A DNA stretch of 9,120 nt, taken from NCBI GenBank assembly GCA_009923895.1, contig RFSP01000061.1, positions 1 to 9,120 on the forward strand. Reading direction: 5' to 3'. Source of the stretch: Betaproteobacteria bacterium (GTDB lineage: Bacteria; Pseudomonadota; Gammaproteobacteria; Burkholderiales; Burkholderiaceae_C). Below are positions 1-5,576 of the stretch, one piece after another. The position numbers and the translations under genes were made by a program. Each line of letters opens with the position of its first letter. Position 1 is the first letter of the stretch. The notes under the pieces are model-generated. The model was not told where the DNA came from. It did not search any database and saw only the letters and a program-made list of their open reading frames with translations.

Positions 1-319
1 CATGGAGACGACGCAAGGGTTGCCGTTGCTGCAACTGGAGCGACTGACGTTTTTGTTTGTTCAGGCGGGCTTTGCTGTCTTGACGGCGGCCATTGCCTTG
101 GGCATCGCCACCACCAGCCGTTGGCGCTGGGACCACAAAACGGTCTTGTCGATCGCGGCCTGGGCGATTTTTTTGGCGCTGCTCTCAGGGCGTCACTGGC
201 GTGGCTGGCGTGGCAGACAAGCCACGCGATGGTTGTACGCGGGCACCTTGGTGTTGTTGCTCGCCTACGTCGGATCGCGGTTTGTGCTCGAAGTGTTGCT
301 TGGACGCAGCGCAGCCTGA
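1..319 (+). CDS. CcsA/YpjD-family cytochrome c assembly-like membrane protein, C-terminal part (5' end outside window)
   Basis: Only the last ~105 residues are present. The frame is open to the left edge, so the ATG at position 2 is probably an internal methionine. The fragment is strongly hydrophobic, with about three membrane segments (roughly residues 17-37, 45-61 and 76-99 counting from that Met). Between the last two lies the motif SGRHWRGWRGRQA, whose His followed by GWRGR is typical of the C-terminal end of CcsA/CcmC-type heme-handling proteins and of the related YpjD/CorE inner-membrane family. In betaproteobacteria such genes usually lie beside ffh and are annotated as cytochrome c biogenesis proteins; that is recalled knowledge. 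Actual heme handling is inference, because the tryptophan-rich heme motif would lie in the missing part. The stop is 6 bp before the next gene, suggesting one transcript. Confidence 0.75.
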   Translation, partial: METTQGLPLLQLERLTFLFVQAGFAVLTAAIALGIATTSRWRWDHKTVLSIAAWAIFLALLSGRHWRGWRGRQATRWLYAGTLVLLLAYVGSRFVLEVLLGRSAA

Positions 320-325
320 AATTTT

Positions 326-601
326 ATGAAGATCGTGTTGGTGATCTTTGTGGTGGCCCTGGGGGTGTGGATGCTGCTGACCCGCTCGCGAGGACCCACA
401 CGATCGTCGCGCGGGCCTGCGGCACCGTCTGCACCACCGTCCGCAGCGCCAGCCGCGCCACCAGCCGCGTCCACGGCCGGTGCGCAGGCGATGGTGTCTT
501 GTGCCCATTGTGGGGTGCATGTGCCCCAAGATGAGGCGTTTTGGTCGGGCACCCAGGCCTATTGCTCCGACGCCCATCGTTTGTCGGGCCCAAGAAGTTG
601 A
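326..601 (+). CDS. PP0621-like small membrane-anchored zinc-ribbon protein, 91 aa
   Basis: The protein has three parts. The first is an N-terminal hydrophobic segment (residues ~2-19) that looks like a membrane anchor. The second is a Pro/Ala/Ser-rich low-complexity linker (~22-55). The third is a C-terminal metal-site-like module with C59-x2-C62 and C80-x3-H84 (CAHCGVHVPQDEAF then YCSDAHR). This layout matches the small proteins annotated as PP0621 family in Pseudomonas and betaproteobacteria; their function is unknown to me. Zn binding is inferred from Cys/His spacing only. The gene starts 6 bp after the preceding stop and has no good Shine-Dalgarno sequence, so translation may be coupled to the upstream gene. 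No terminator is visible before the nrdA promoter region. Confidence 0.7.
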   Translation: MKIVLVIFVVALGVWMLLTRSRGPTRSSRGPAAPSAPPSAAPAAPPAASTAGAQAMVSCAHCGVHVPQDEAFWSGTQAYCSDAHRLSGPRS

Positions 602-627
602 CCGCAATTCGGGAAGACCCGATCCAC

Positions 628-643
628 ACACTACCCCTAGTGG
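628..643 (+). promoter_or_regulatory. NrdR box 1 (putative repressor site upstream of nrdA)
   Basis: ACACTACCCCTAGTGG holds a perfect inverted repeat, CACTA-4-TAGTG (629-642). It fits the 16-bp NrdR box consensus recalled as acaCwAtATaTwGtgt at both ends, although the centre is CCCC rather than ATAT. It lies just upstream of the -35 element. Its centre is 32 bp from that of box 2, with 16 bp between the two, which is the usual spacing of paired NrdR boxes. The NrdR gene is not in this window. Confidence 0.78.
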
Positions 644-644
644 C

Positions 645-673
645 TTGAATAGGCCCCTTCCCCCATATATAGT
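645..673 (+). promoter_or_regulatory. Sigma70-type promoter of nrdA
   Basis: A -35 element TTGAAT (645-650) and a -10 element TATAGT (668-673) are separated by exactly 17 bp. They match the sigma70 consensus at 4/6 and 5/6 positions. Transcription would start near 680, giving a leader of about 33 nt before the ATG at 713. The promoter sits between and under the two NrdR-like boxes, which argues for repression by occlusion. Assigned by eye; no transcript data. Confidence 0.7.
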
Positions 674-675
674 GT
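660..675 (+). promoter_or_regulatory. NrdR box 2, overlapping the nrdA -10 element
   Basis: The right part ATATATAGTGT (665-675) matches the last 11 positions of the NrdR box consensus perfectly. The left part is only CCCCC, so this box is asymmetric. It covers the -10 hexamer TATAGT at 668-673, so bound NrdR would block RNA polymerase. It pairs with box 1 at a 32-bp centre distance, about three helical turns. That the weak left arm still binds is inferred from the pairing. Confidence 0.75.
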
Positions 676-712
676 GGGGTCGGATATTGAGATCAAGATT
701 CAAGGGGAATTC

Positions 713-3637
713 ATGCAGACAGTTACGCTCTCGGGGCAGGAACTTATTCAAGCGCCACCGCTGTCCCAAGGTGCGATGCCGACGTCCGTGTCGGCTTATT
801 CGGCTTATCAAATCATCCGCCGCAATGGCGCGGTGGTGTCCTTTGAGCCCAACAAGATTGCCGTTGCACTTATGAAGGCCTTCTTGGCCGTGCACGGCAC
901 GCAAGGGGCGGCTTCAGCCAGCGTGCGCGAGACCGTGGATCGCTTGACCGAGATGGTCGTGCGGGCCTTGTTGCGCTCGCGCCCAGGCGGCGGCACCTTC
1001 CACATCGAGGACGTGCAAGACCAGGTCGAGCTCGGCCTCATGCGCGGGGGTCACCACGAAGTGGCGCGGGCCTACGTGCTGTACCGCGACCGTCGGGCGC
1101 AAGAGCGCGCCCGTCAGCAAGTGACCCAGCCCGTGGCGGCTTCCCCCGAACTCCACGTGACCGACCGTGGGCACCGTGTGCCCTTGAATCTGCAAGAGCT
1201 TCAGTCACTCATTGAGGCCGCTTGCGCGGGCTTGGGTGACGACGTCAAGGCCGAGCCCATCATGGCCGAGACCCGCCGCAATTTGTACGACGGCGTGCCC
1301 ATTGACGAGGTGTTCAAGGCCTCGATCTTGGCCGCCCGCACGCTCATCGAAAAAGAGCCGGGCTACACGCGGGCCACTGCGCGCCTGCTCATGCACACCA
1401 TCGGCCGCGAAATTCTGGGGCCCGATGCCGACCTGTCGAACATGGCAGCGGCCTACGCGGGCTACTTCCCCGCCTTCATCAAGAAGGGGGTGGACGCCGA
1501 GTTGCTGGACGATAAGCTGCTGCAGTTTGACCTGGCCCGTTTGGGCGCGGCCATCAAGCCGGAGCGTGACCTGCAATTTGACTACCTGGGTTTGCAGACG
1601 CTTTACGACCGCTACTTTTTGCACATTGACGATCAACGCATCGAAATGCCGCAGGCGTTCTTCATGCGTGTGTCCATGGGGTTGGCGCTCAACGAAATCG
1701 ACCGCGAAGCGCGCGCCATTGAGTTCTATGAAGTCCTGTCGACCTTTGACTTCATGTCGAGCACGCCCACATTGTTCAATTCGGGCACGCGCCGCTCGCA
1801 GCTTTCTAGCTGCTACCTCACCACCGTGGCCGACGATTTGGACGGCATTTACGAGGCCTTGAAAGAGAACGCTTTGCTGTCGAAATTTGCCGGCGGCTTG
1901 GGCAATGACTGGACTCGCGTGCGGGCTCTGGGCTCTTACATCAAAGGCACCAACGGCAAGAGCCAGGGCGTGGTGCCCTTCTTGAAAGTGGTCAACGACA
2001 CGGCCGTGGCCGTCAATCAAGGGGGCAAACGCAAGGGCGCGGTGTGTGCCTACCTGGAAACCTGGCACCTCGACATTGAAGAGTTCTTGGAGTTGCGCAA
2101 GAACACGGGTGACGACCGTCGTCGCACCCACGACATGAACACCGCCAATTGGATCCCCGACCTCTTCATGCGGCGGGTCATTGAGGGCGGCGACTGGACG
2201 TTGTTCTCGCCGTCCACCTGCCCCGATCTGCACGATTTGTTTGGCAAAGAGTTTGAGAAGGCCTACACGGCCTACGAAGCCAAGGCGGATCGCGGTGAGA
2301 TCAAGCTGTTCAAGCGCATGCCGGCCAAGGACCTGTGGCGCAAGATGCTGACCATGCTCTTTGAAACCGGGCACCCCTGGATCACGTTCAAAGACGCCTG
2401 CAATGTGCGCAGCCCACAGAATCATGCGGGCGTGGTGCACTCCAGCAACCTGTGCACCGAGATCACCCTCAACACCAACGATCAAGAAATCGCGGTGTGC
2501 AATTTGGGCTCGGTCAATCTGGCGCAGCACCTCAAGGACGGCCAGATCGACCAGGTCAAACTCAAGAAGACCGTGTCGACGGCCATGCGCATGCTCGACA
2601 ACGTGATCGACATCAACTACTACGCCGTCAAGAAGGCACGCGACTCCAATCTGCGTCACCGGCCGGTGGGTTTGGGCCTGATGGGCTTTCAAGACTGCCT
2701 GTACCAGCTGCGCGTGCCCTATGCCAGTGCGCAGGCCGTGGAGTTTGCCGACCGCTCGACCGAGGCGCTGTGTTTCCACGCGTACTGGGCGTCCACCGAG
2801 TTGGCGCAAGAGCGTGGCCGCTACTCCAGCTACCGCGGCTCGTTGTGGGACCGTGGCATCCTGCCGCTCGATTCACTCGATCTGTTGACGCAAGAGCGTG
2901 GGGGTTTTGTGGAGGTTGACCGCTCCAGCACCATGCCTTGGGACGATTTGCGCCAGCGCATCGCGCAATACGGCATGCGCAATTCCAATTGCGTGGCCAT
3001 TGCGCCCACCGCCACCATCTCCAACATCATTGGCGTGGACGCGTGCATCGAGCCCTGCTTTGGCAATATCTCGGTCAAGTCCAACCTGTCTGGCGAGTTC
3101 ACCGTGGTCAACGAGTACCTGGTGCGCGACCTCAAGAGGTTGGGCCTGTGGGACAGCGTCATGGTGTCCGACCTCAAGCACTTTGACGGCTCGTTGCGTC
3201 GCATCGACCGCGTCCCCGAGGAGCTCAAGCAGCTGTACGCCACCGCCTTTGAGGTGGAGTCATCGTGGTTGGTGGAGGCGGCCGCGCGTCGCCAGAAGTG
3301 GATCGACCAAGCGCAATCGCTCAATATCTATATGGCGGGCGCTTCGGGCAAGAAGCTCGACGAAACCTACAAGCTCGCCTGGTTGCGCGGGCTCAAGACC
3401 ACGTACTACTTGCGCACCATGGGCGCGACACACGCCGAGAAGTCCACGGTCAACGCTGGATCTCTCAACGCTGTGCCCACGGGGGGTGGCATGAGCGGTG
3501 CCATGAGCGGAGGTGCGTCAGCCCTGTCGGCACTCGAGGCCGCTGCTGCCAAAGCGCAAGAGCAAATGGACAGCACGCCTGGCAGTGACATCAAGTTCTG
3601 CTCCATCGACAACCCTGATTGCGAAGCGTGTCAGTGA
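713..3637 (+). CDS. nrdA: Class Ia ribonucleoside-diphosphate reductase, alpha (large) subunit
   Basis: Reduces ribonucleoside diphosphates to deoxyribonucleotides together with NrdB in the cytoplasm. At 974 aa it is longer than E. coli NrdA (~761 aa) because of the N-terminal extension. An ATP-cone lies at ~32-130 (IIRRNGAVVSFEPNKI), and a second, degenerate cone-like region at ~145-235; Pseudomonas aeruginosa NrdA is known to have two. Catalytic residues are in place: C367 (SSCYLTT) and C596 (VCNLGS) as the reducing pair, N579/C581/E583 in NLCTEI as the active site with the thiyl cysteine, Y898-Y899 for radical transfer, and C970/C973 in the C-terminal tail (CEACQ) for re-reduction. The ATG at 713 is chosen because AAGGGGA (702-708) precedes it. 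An in-frame GTG at 674 lies inside the -10 element and NrdR box and so cannot be the start. nrdB follows after 117 bp. Confidence 0.97.
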   Translation: MQTVTLSGQELIQAPPLSQGAMPTSVSAYSAYQIIRRNGAVVSFEPNKIAVALMKAFLAVHGTQGAASASVRETVDRLTEMVVRALLRSRPGGGTFHIEDVQDQVELGLMRGGHHEVARAYVLYRDRRAQERARQQVTQPVAASPELHVTDRGHRVPLNLQELQSLIEAACAGLGDDVKAEPIMAETRRNLYDGVPIDEVFKASILAARTLIEKEPGYTRATARLLMHTIGREILGPDADLSNMAAAYAGYFPAFIKKGVDAELLDDKLLQFDLARLGAAIKPERDLQFDYLGLQTLYDRYFLHIDDQRIEMPQAFFMRVSMGLALNEIDREARAIEFYEVLSTFDFMSSTPTLFNSGTRRSQLSSCYLTTVADDLDGIYEALKENALLSKFAGGLGNDWTRVRALGSYIKGTNGKSQGVVPFLKVVNDTAVAVNQGGKRKGAVCAYLETWHLDIEEFLELRKNTGDDRRRTHDMNTANWIPDLFMRRVIEGGDWTLFSPSTCPDLHDLFGKEFEKAYTAYEAKADRGEIKLFKRMPAKDLWRKMLTMLFETGHPWITFKDACNVRSPQNHAGVVHSSNLCTEITLNTNDQEIAVCNLGSVNLAQHLKDGQIDQVKLKKTVSTAMRMLDNVIDINYYAVKKARDSNLRHRPVGLGLMGFQDCLYQLRVPYASAQAVEFADRSTEALCFHAYWASTELAQERGRYSSYRGSLWDRGILPLDSLDLLTQERGGFVEVDRSSTMPWDDLRQRIAQYGMRNSNCVAIAPTATISNIIGVDACIEPCFGNISVKSNLSGEFTVVNEYLVRDLKRLGLWDSVMVSDLKHFDGSLRRIDRVPEELKQLYATAFEVESSWLVEAAARRQKWIDQAQSLNIYMAGASGKKLDETYKLAWLRGLKTTYYLRTMGATHAEKSTVNAGSLNAVPTGGGMSGAMSGGASALSALEAAAAKAQEQMDSTPGSDIKFCSIDNPDCEACQ

Positions 3638-3754
3638 GGTGCGCAGCATCGAGACGATGCATGCGTGCAACATCAGACACGCTCCAATGTCAACAAGTGC
3701 TTGGTAGTTTTGCCACAACACTCTCATAATTCAACGTCACGGGACGAATAAGCA
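3638..3754 (+). promoter_or_regulatory. nrdA-nrdB intercistronic region with a small hairpin and a weak possible promoter
   Basis: Eight bases after the nrdA stop there is a perfect 6-bp stem with a 3-base loop (GCATCG-AGA-CGATGC, 3646-3660). No T-run follows, so it is not an intrinsic terminator. It might mark an RNA-processing or stabilising site. A possible weak promoter is TTGGTA (3701-3706), 18 bp, CATAAT (3725-3730), 24 bp before the nrdB start. I found no convincing NrdR box here, only a half-site-like ACACT near 3718. Co-transcription of nrdAB from the upstream promoter remains the simplest reading. Confidence 0.35.
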
Positions 3755-4930
3755 ATGCTGGCCTGGGAAGACGACTCCCCTCAACCTTCTGTCAAACACA
3801 TCATCGGTGGTGCAACCCCTGCACCGGTCGAGCCGTTGATGCCCTCTTTGTCCTTGGCGCAAGCGGCTGCGTATGCAGCGCCTGAGTCATCGACATCCAA
3901 TCGCGCCGACGAGCGTCGCGTCAATGTGGCCGACAAGCGCATCATCAACGGCCAAACCGACGTCAACCAGCTGGTGCCGTTTAAATACAAGTGGGCGTGG
4001 GAAAAGTATTTGGCCACTTGCGCCAACCACTGGATGCCGCAAGAGATCAATATGTCGCGCGACATTGCGACATGGAAAGATCCCAACGGTCTCACCGAAG
4101 ACGAGCGCCGCATCGTCAAGCGCAACCTAGGCTTCTTTGTGACGGCCGATTCGTTGGCTGCCAACAACATCACCTTGGGCACTTACCGCCACATCACGGC
4201 GCCCGAGTGCCGGCAGTTCTTGCTGCGCCAAGCGTTTGAAGAGGCCATCCACACCCACGCGTATCAGTACATCGTGGAGTCTTTGGGCTTGGACGAGAGC
4301 GAGATCTTCAACGCTTATCACGAGGTGCAGTCCATCCGTGACAAAGACGAGTTCTTGATCCCGTTCATCGACGCGATCATGAACCCGCTGTTCAAGACGG
4401 GCACACCCGAAGCCGATCAGACCTTGCTCAAGAGCTTGATCGTCTTTGCCTGCCTGATGGAAGGCCTGTTCTTCTACGTGGGGTTCACGCAGATTCTGGC
4501 CCTGGGTCGTCAAAACAAGATGACCGGTGCGGCTGAGCAATATCAATACATCCTGCGCGACGAGTCGATGCACTGCAACTTCGGCATCGACCTCATCAAC
4601 GCCATCAAACTCGAGAACCCGCATTTGTGGACGCCAGAGTTCCGCGCCGAGATCAAATCGCTGTTCATGAAGGCGGTCGATCTTGAATACCGCTATGCCG
4701 AAGACACCATGCCGCGTGGTGTGCTGGGGTTGAACGCATCCATGTTCAAGGGCTATTTGCGCTACATCGCCAACCGGCGAGCCACGCAAATAGGACTGGA
4801 CGCATTGTTCCCGAACGAAGAGAATCCGTTCCCGTGGATGAGCGAGATGATCGATCTCAAGAAAGAACGCAACTTCTTTGAGACGCGGGTCATTGAATAC
4901 CAATCCGGTGGCGCTTTGTCCTGGGATTGA
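3755..4930 (+). CDS. nrdB: Class Ia ribonucleoside-diphosphate reductase, beta (small) subunit
   Basis: Ferritin-like subunit (391 aa) that houses the diiron centre and the stable tyrosyl radical used by NrdA. Aligned by motif with E. coli NrdB, the iron ligands are D132 (VTADSLAANN), E163 and H166 (EEAIHTHAY), E236 (LMEGLFFYVGF), and E270 and H273 (RDESMH). Y170 aligns with the radical Tyr122, so this is a classical tyrosyl-radical subunit rather than a Phe-type class Ic protein. Residues 1 to about 55 are poorly ordered looking (Pro/Ala/Ser-rich) and precede the conserved core that begins near ADKRIINGQTDVNQLVPFKY. The ribosome binding site is weak (GGGA at 3741-3744, a long spacer). The gene lies 117 bp after nrdA. 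Its stop codon overlaps an ATG (TGATG, 4928-4932) leading into the structured spacer. Confidence 0.97.
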   Translation: MLAWEDDSPQPSVKHIIGGATPAPVEPLMPSLSLAQAAAYAAPESSTSNRADERRVNVADKRIINGQTDVNQLVPFKYKWAWEKYLATCANHWMPQEINMSRDIATWKDPNGLTEDERRIVKRNLGFFVTADSLAANNITLGTYRHITAPECRQFLLRQAFEEAIHTHAYQYIVESLGLDESEIFNAYHEVQSIRDKDEFLIPFIDAIMNPLFKTGTPEADQTLLKSLIVFACLMEGLFFYVGFTQILALGRQNKMTGAAEQYQYILRDESMHCNFGIDLINAIKLENPHLWTPEFRAEIKSLFMKAVDLEYRYAEDTMPRGVLGLNASMFKGYLRYIANRRATQIGLDALFPNEENPFPWMSEMIDLKKERNFFETRVIEYQSGGALSWD

Positions 4931-4958
4931 TGGCTGACATAAAGACTGAAAAGACCTG

Positions 4959-5105
4959 ATGAGTTTTCGAATTGCACGCCGTGATGCACTGCCGCTAGAA
5001 GCGGTGCGCCGGCATGCGTCCCCATTCACTGAACTGGAGAAATCACTCCAGACAGTGAATCGCCGCGCTAAAAAACAAAATGGCGCGGTGCTCTTTGCAA
5101 CTTGA
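4959..5105 (+). CDS. Possible small ORF, 48 aa, between nrdB and the H1-like gene
   Basis: An ATG frame (begins MSFRIARRDALPLEAV, ends NGAVLFAT) fills most of the nrdB/H1 spacer. The product would be basic and amphipathic, with no recognisable domain. For a real gene: it ends 14 nt before the H1-like start, which is operon-like spacing, and its ATG overlaps the TGA of a 9-codon frame (4930-4959) that itself overlaps the nrdB stop. Against: the Shine-Dalgarno is poor (GAAAAGACC), third codon positions are only about 45% GC, well below the neighbouring genes, and the frame runs through strong stem-loops that may be the real selected feature. It could be a leader peptide coupled to the H1-like gene, or chance. 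Function unknown. Confidence 0.35.
   Translation: MSFRIARRDALPLEAVRRHASPFTELEKSLQTVNRRAKKQNGAVLFAT
4992..5004 (+). repeat. Small inverted repeat in the nrdB/H1 spacer
   Basis: CCGCT-AGA-AGCGG is a perfect 5-bp stem with a 3-base loop, extendable by two wobble pairs. On its own it is weak. It is listed because it is the first of four stem-loops in the same spacer. Confidence 0.4.
5024..5060 (+). repeat. Stem-loop 1 upstream of the H1-like gene
   Basis: ATTCACTG (5024-5031) pairs with CAGTGAAT (5053-5060), and CTGGAG (5034-5039) with CTCCAG (5046-5051). The result is 14 Watson-Crick pairs broken by a 2x1 internal loop of A residues, with a 6-base loop AAATCA. No T-run follows, so it is not a typical terminator for nrdB. 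It could be a regulatory leader element, an mRNA 3'-end stabiliser for nrdAB, or a protein site. Confidence 0.7.
5061..5090 (+). repeat. Stem-loop 2 upstream of the H1-like gene
   Basis: CGCCGCGCTA (5061-5070) pairs with TGGCGCGGTG (5081-5090) over 10 pairs, two of them G-U type in RNA. This leaves an A-rich 10-base loop AAAAACAAAA. It starts at the base after stem-loop 1 ends, so the two could stack coaxially. The only T-rich stretch after it is CTCTTT, too weak for a standard terminator. Confidence 0.7.
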
Positions 5106-5113
5106 TCAAGGAG
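5091..5113 (+). promoter_or_regulatory. Stem-loop 3, predicted to sequester the H1-like gene's Shine-Dalgarno
   Basis: CTCTTTG (5091-5097) can pair with CAAGGAG (5107-5113) over 7 pairs including one U-G, with a 9-base loop. The right arm contains the Shine-Dalgarno AAGGAG (5108-5113), which stands 6 nt before the ATG at 5120. The stem begins directly after stem-loop 2 ends. If it forms, it would lower translation initiation of the H1-like protein until opened. The stop codon of the 48-codon frame (5103-5105) lies in its loop, so a ribosome finishing that frame would melt it. The regulatory role is inference. Confidence 0.45.
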
Positions 5114-5119
5114 ATTGAT

Positions 5120-5521
5120 ATGGCAACTGCGAAGAAGGCTGCGGCCAAGAAGCCCGCCGCTAAGAAGGCTCCGGCCAAGAAGGCTGCGGCCAAGAAGCCG
5201 GCTGCGAAGAAGGCTGCGGCCAAGAAGCCCGCCGCCAAGAAGGCTCCGGCCAAGAAGGCTCCGGCCAAGAAGCCGGCAGCCAAGAAGGCTGCAGCCAAGA
5301 AGCCGGCTGCTAAGAAGCCTGCTGCCAAGAAGGCTGCGAAGAAGACTGCCAAGAAGCCTGCGGCCAAAAAGCCTGCTGCGAAAAAGGCCGCTAAAAAGCC
5401 TGCGAAAAAGGCCGCCAAAAAGCCTGCTGCAAAGGCCCCGGCTGCCCCTGCTGCCCCTGCGGCAAAGACCGCATTGAGCCCGGCTGCGGCTTGGCCCTTC
5501 CCCACGGGCAACAAGCCGTAA
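5120..5521 (+). CDS. Histone H1-like (HctB-type) Lys/Ala/Pro-rich DNA-binding protein, 133 aa
   Basis: After MAT the protein is an almost unbroken run of AAKK, PAKK and APAKK units to about residue 105. An Ala/Pro spacer follows, then a distinct tail ending in WPFPTGNKP. It has no globular domain and resembles the C-terminal tail of eukaryotic H1. Such proteins in betaproteobacteria (related to HctB and Bordetella BpH1) bind DNA non-specifically and compact the nucleoid; that is family knowledge. The aromatic tail recurs in Burkholderiales homologues as I recall them and contains the only Trp and Phe residues. The start at 5120 is fixed by AAGGAG at 5108-5113; the upstream in-frame TTG at 5102 overlaps that site. 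The leader can fold over the ribosome binding site, and an intrinsic terminator follows 17 bp after the stop. Length is expected to vary between strains because of the repeats. Confidence 0.9.
   Translation: MATAKKAAAKKPAAKKAPAKKAAAKKPAAKKAAAKKPAAKKAPAKKAPAKKPAAKKAAAKKPAAKKPAAKKAAKKTAKKPAAKKPAAKKAAKKPAKKAAKKPAAKAPAAPAAPAAKTALSPAAAWPFPTGNKP
5126..5440 (+). repeat. Degenerate tandem repeats coding for (A/P)AKK units
   Basis: Units of 12-15 bp around GCCAAGAAGSCN recur across most of the H1-like gene. The coding strand is nearly free of T in the first two thirds. Synonymous changes (AAG to AAA, GCC to GCT or GCG) become commoner toward the 3' end (from about 5360), so the 5' units are the more uniform and probably more recently duplicated. 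Expected to be prone to slippage and unequal recombination. Confidence 0.85.
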
Positions 5522-5537
5522 GGCCTGATGCTCGATC

Positions 5538-5568
5538 AAAGCCCGGTGATTTCACCGGGCTTTTTTTT
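5538..5568 (+). terminator. Rho-independent terminator after the H1-like gene
   Basis: AAAGCCCGGTG pairs with CACCGGGCTTT around a 4-5 base loop, and 8 T residues follow on the plus strand (5561-5568). It begins 17 bp after the stop codon. Read on the minus strand the same stem is followed by only TTT then GATCG, so it is a much weaker stop for the converging kinase gene, which ends 9 bp to the right of the T-run. Confidence 0.93.
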
Positions 5569-5576
5569 GCTCGTCT

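Noticed and set aside
674..712. GTG at 674 as the nrdA start
   Set aside because: The codon lies at the edge of the -10 hexamer and inside NrdR box 2, upstream of the expected transcript start. The ATG at 713 has a Shine-Dalgarno.
185..904. 239-codon minus-strand frame across the PP0621-like gene and the nrdA promoter
   Set aside because: It runs through the nrdA promoter and NrdR boxes and has only low-complexity Arg/Gly content.
1205..2809. 534-codon open frame on the minus strand inside nrdA
   Set aside because: It lies entirely antisense to the catalytic core of nrdA and shows no recognisable motif. Long antisense frames are expected from GC-rich codon bias.
3715..3735. Possible NrdR box upstream of nrdB
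   Set aside because: Only an ACACT half-site is present; the other half and the AT core do not match.
5024..5090. Stem-loops 1 and 2 as an intrinsic terminator for nrdAB
   Set aside because: Neither stem is followed by a T-run; the only classical terminator is after the H1-like gene.
5068..5514. Minus-strand frame rich in Ala/Gly/Phe/Leu, like a hydrophobic repeat protein
   Set aside because: It is an artefact of reading the Lys/Ala codon repeats on the other strand; the plus-strand frame has the ribosome site, known family tail and terminator.
4127..5539. 470-codon minus-strand frame across nrdB, the spacer and the H1-like gene
   Set aside because: Its N-terminal half is the reverse complement of the AAKK repeats (Leu/Gly/Arg/Ser runs) and the rest is antisense to nrdB. 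No start signal or domain.
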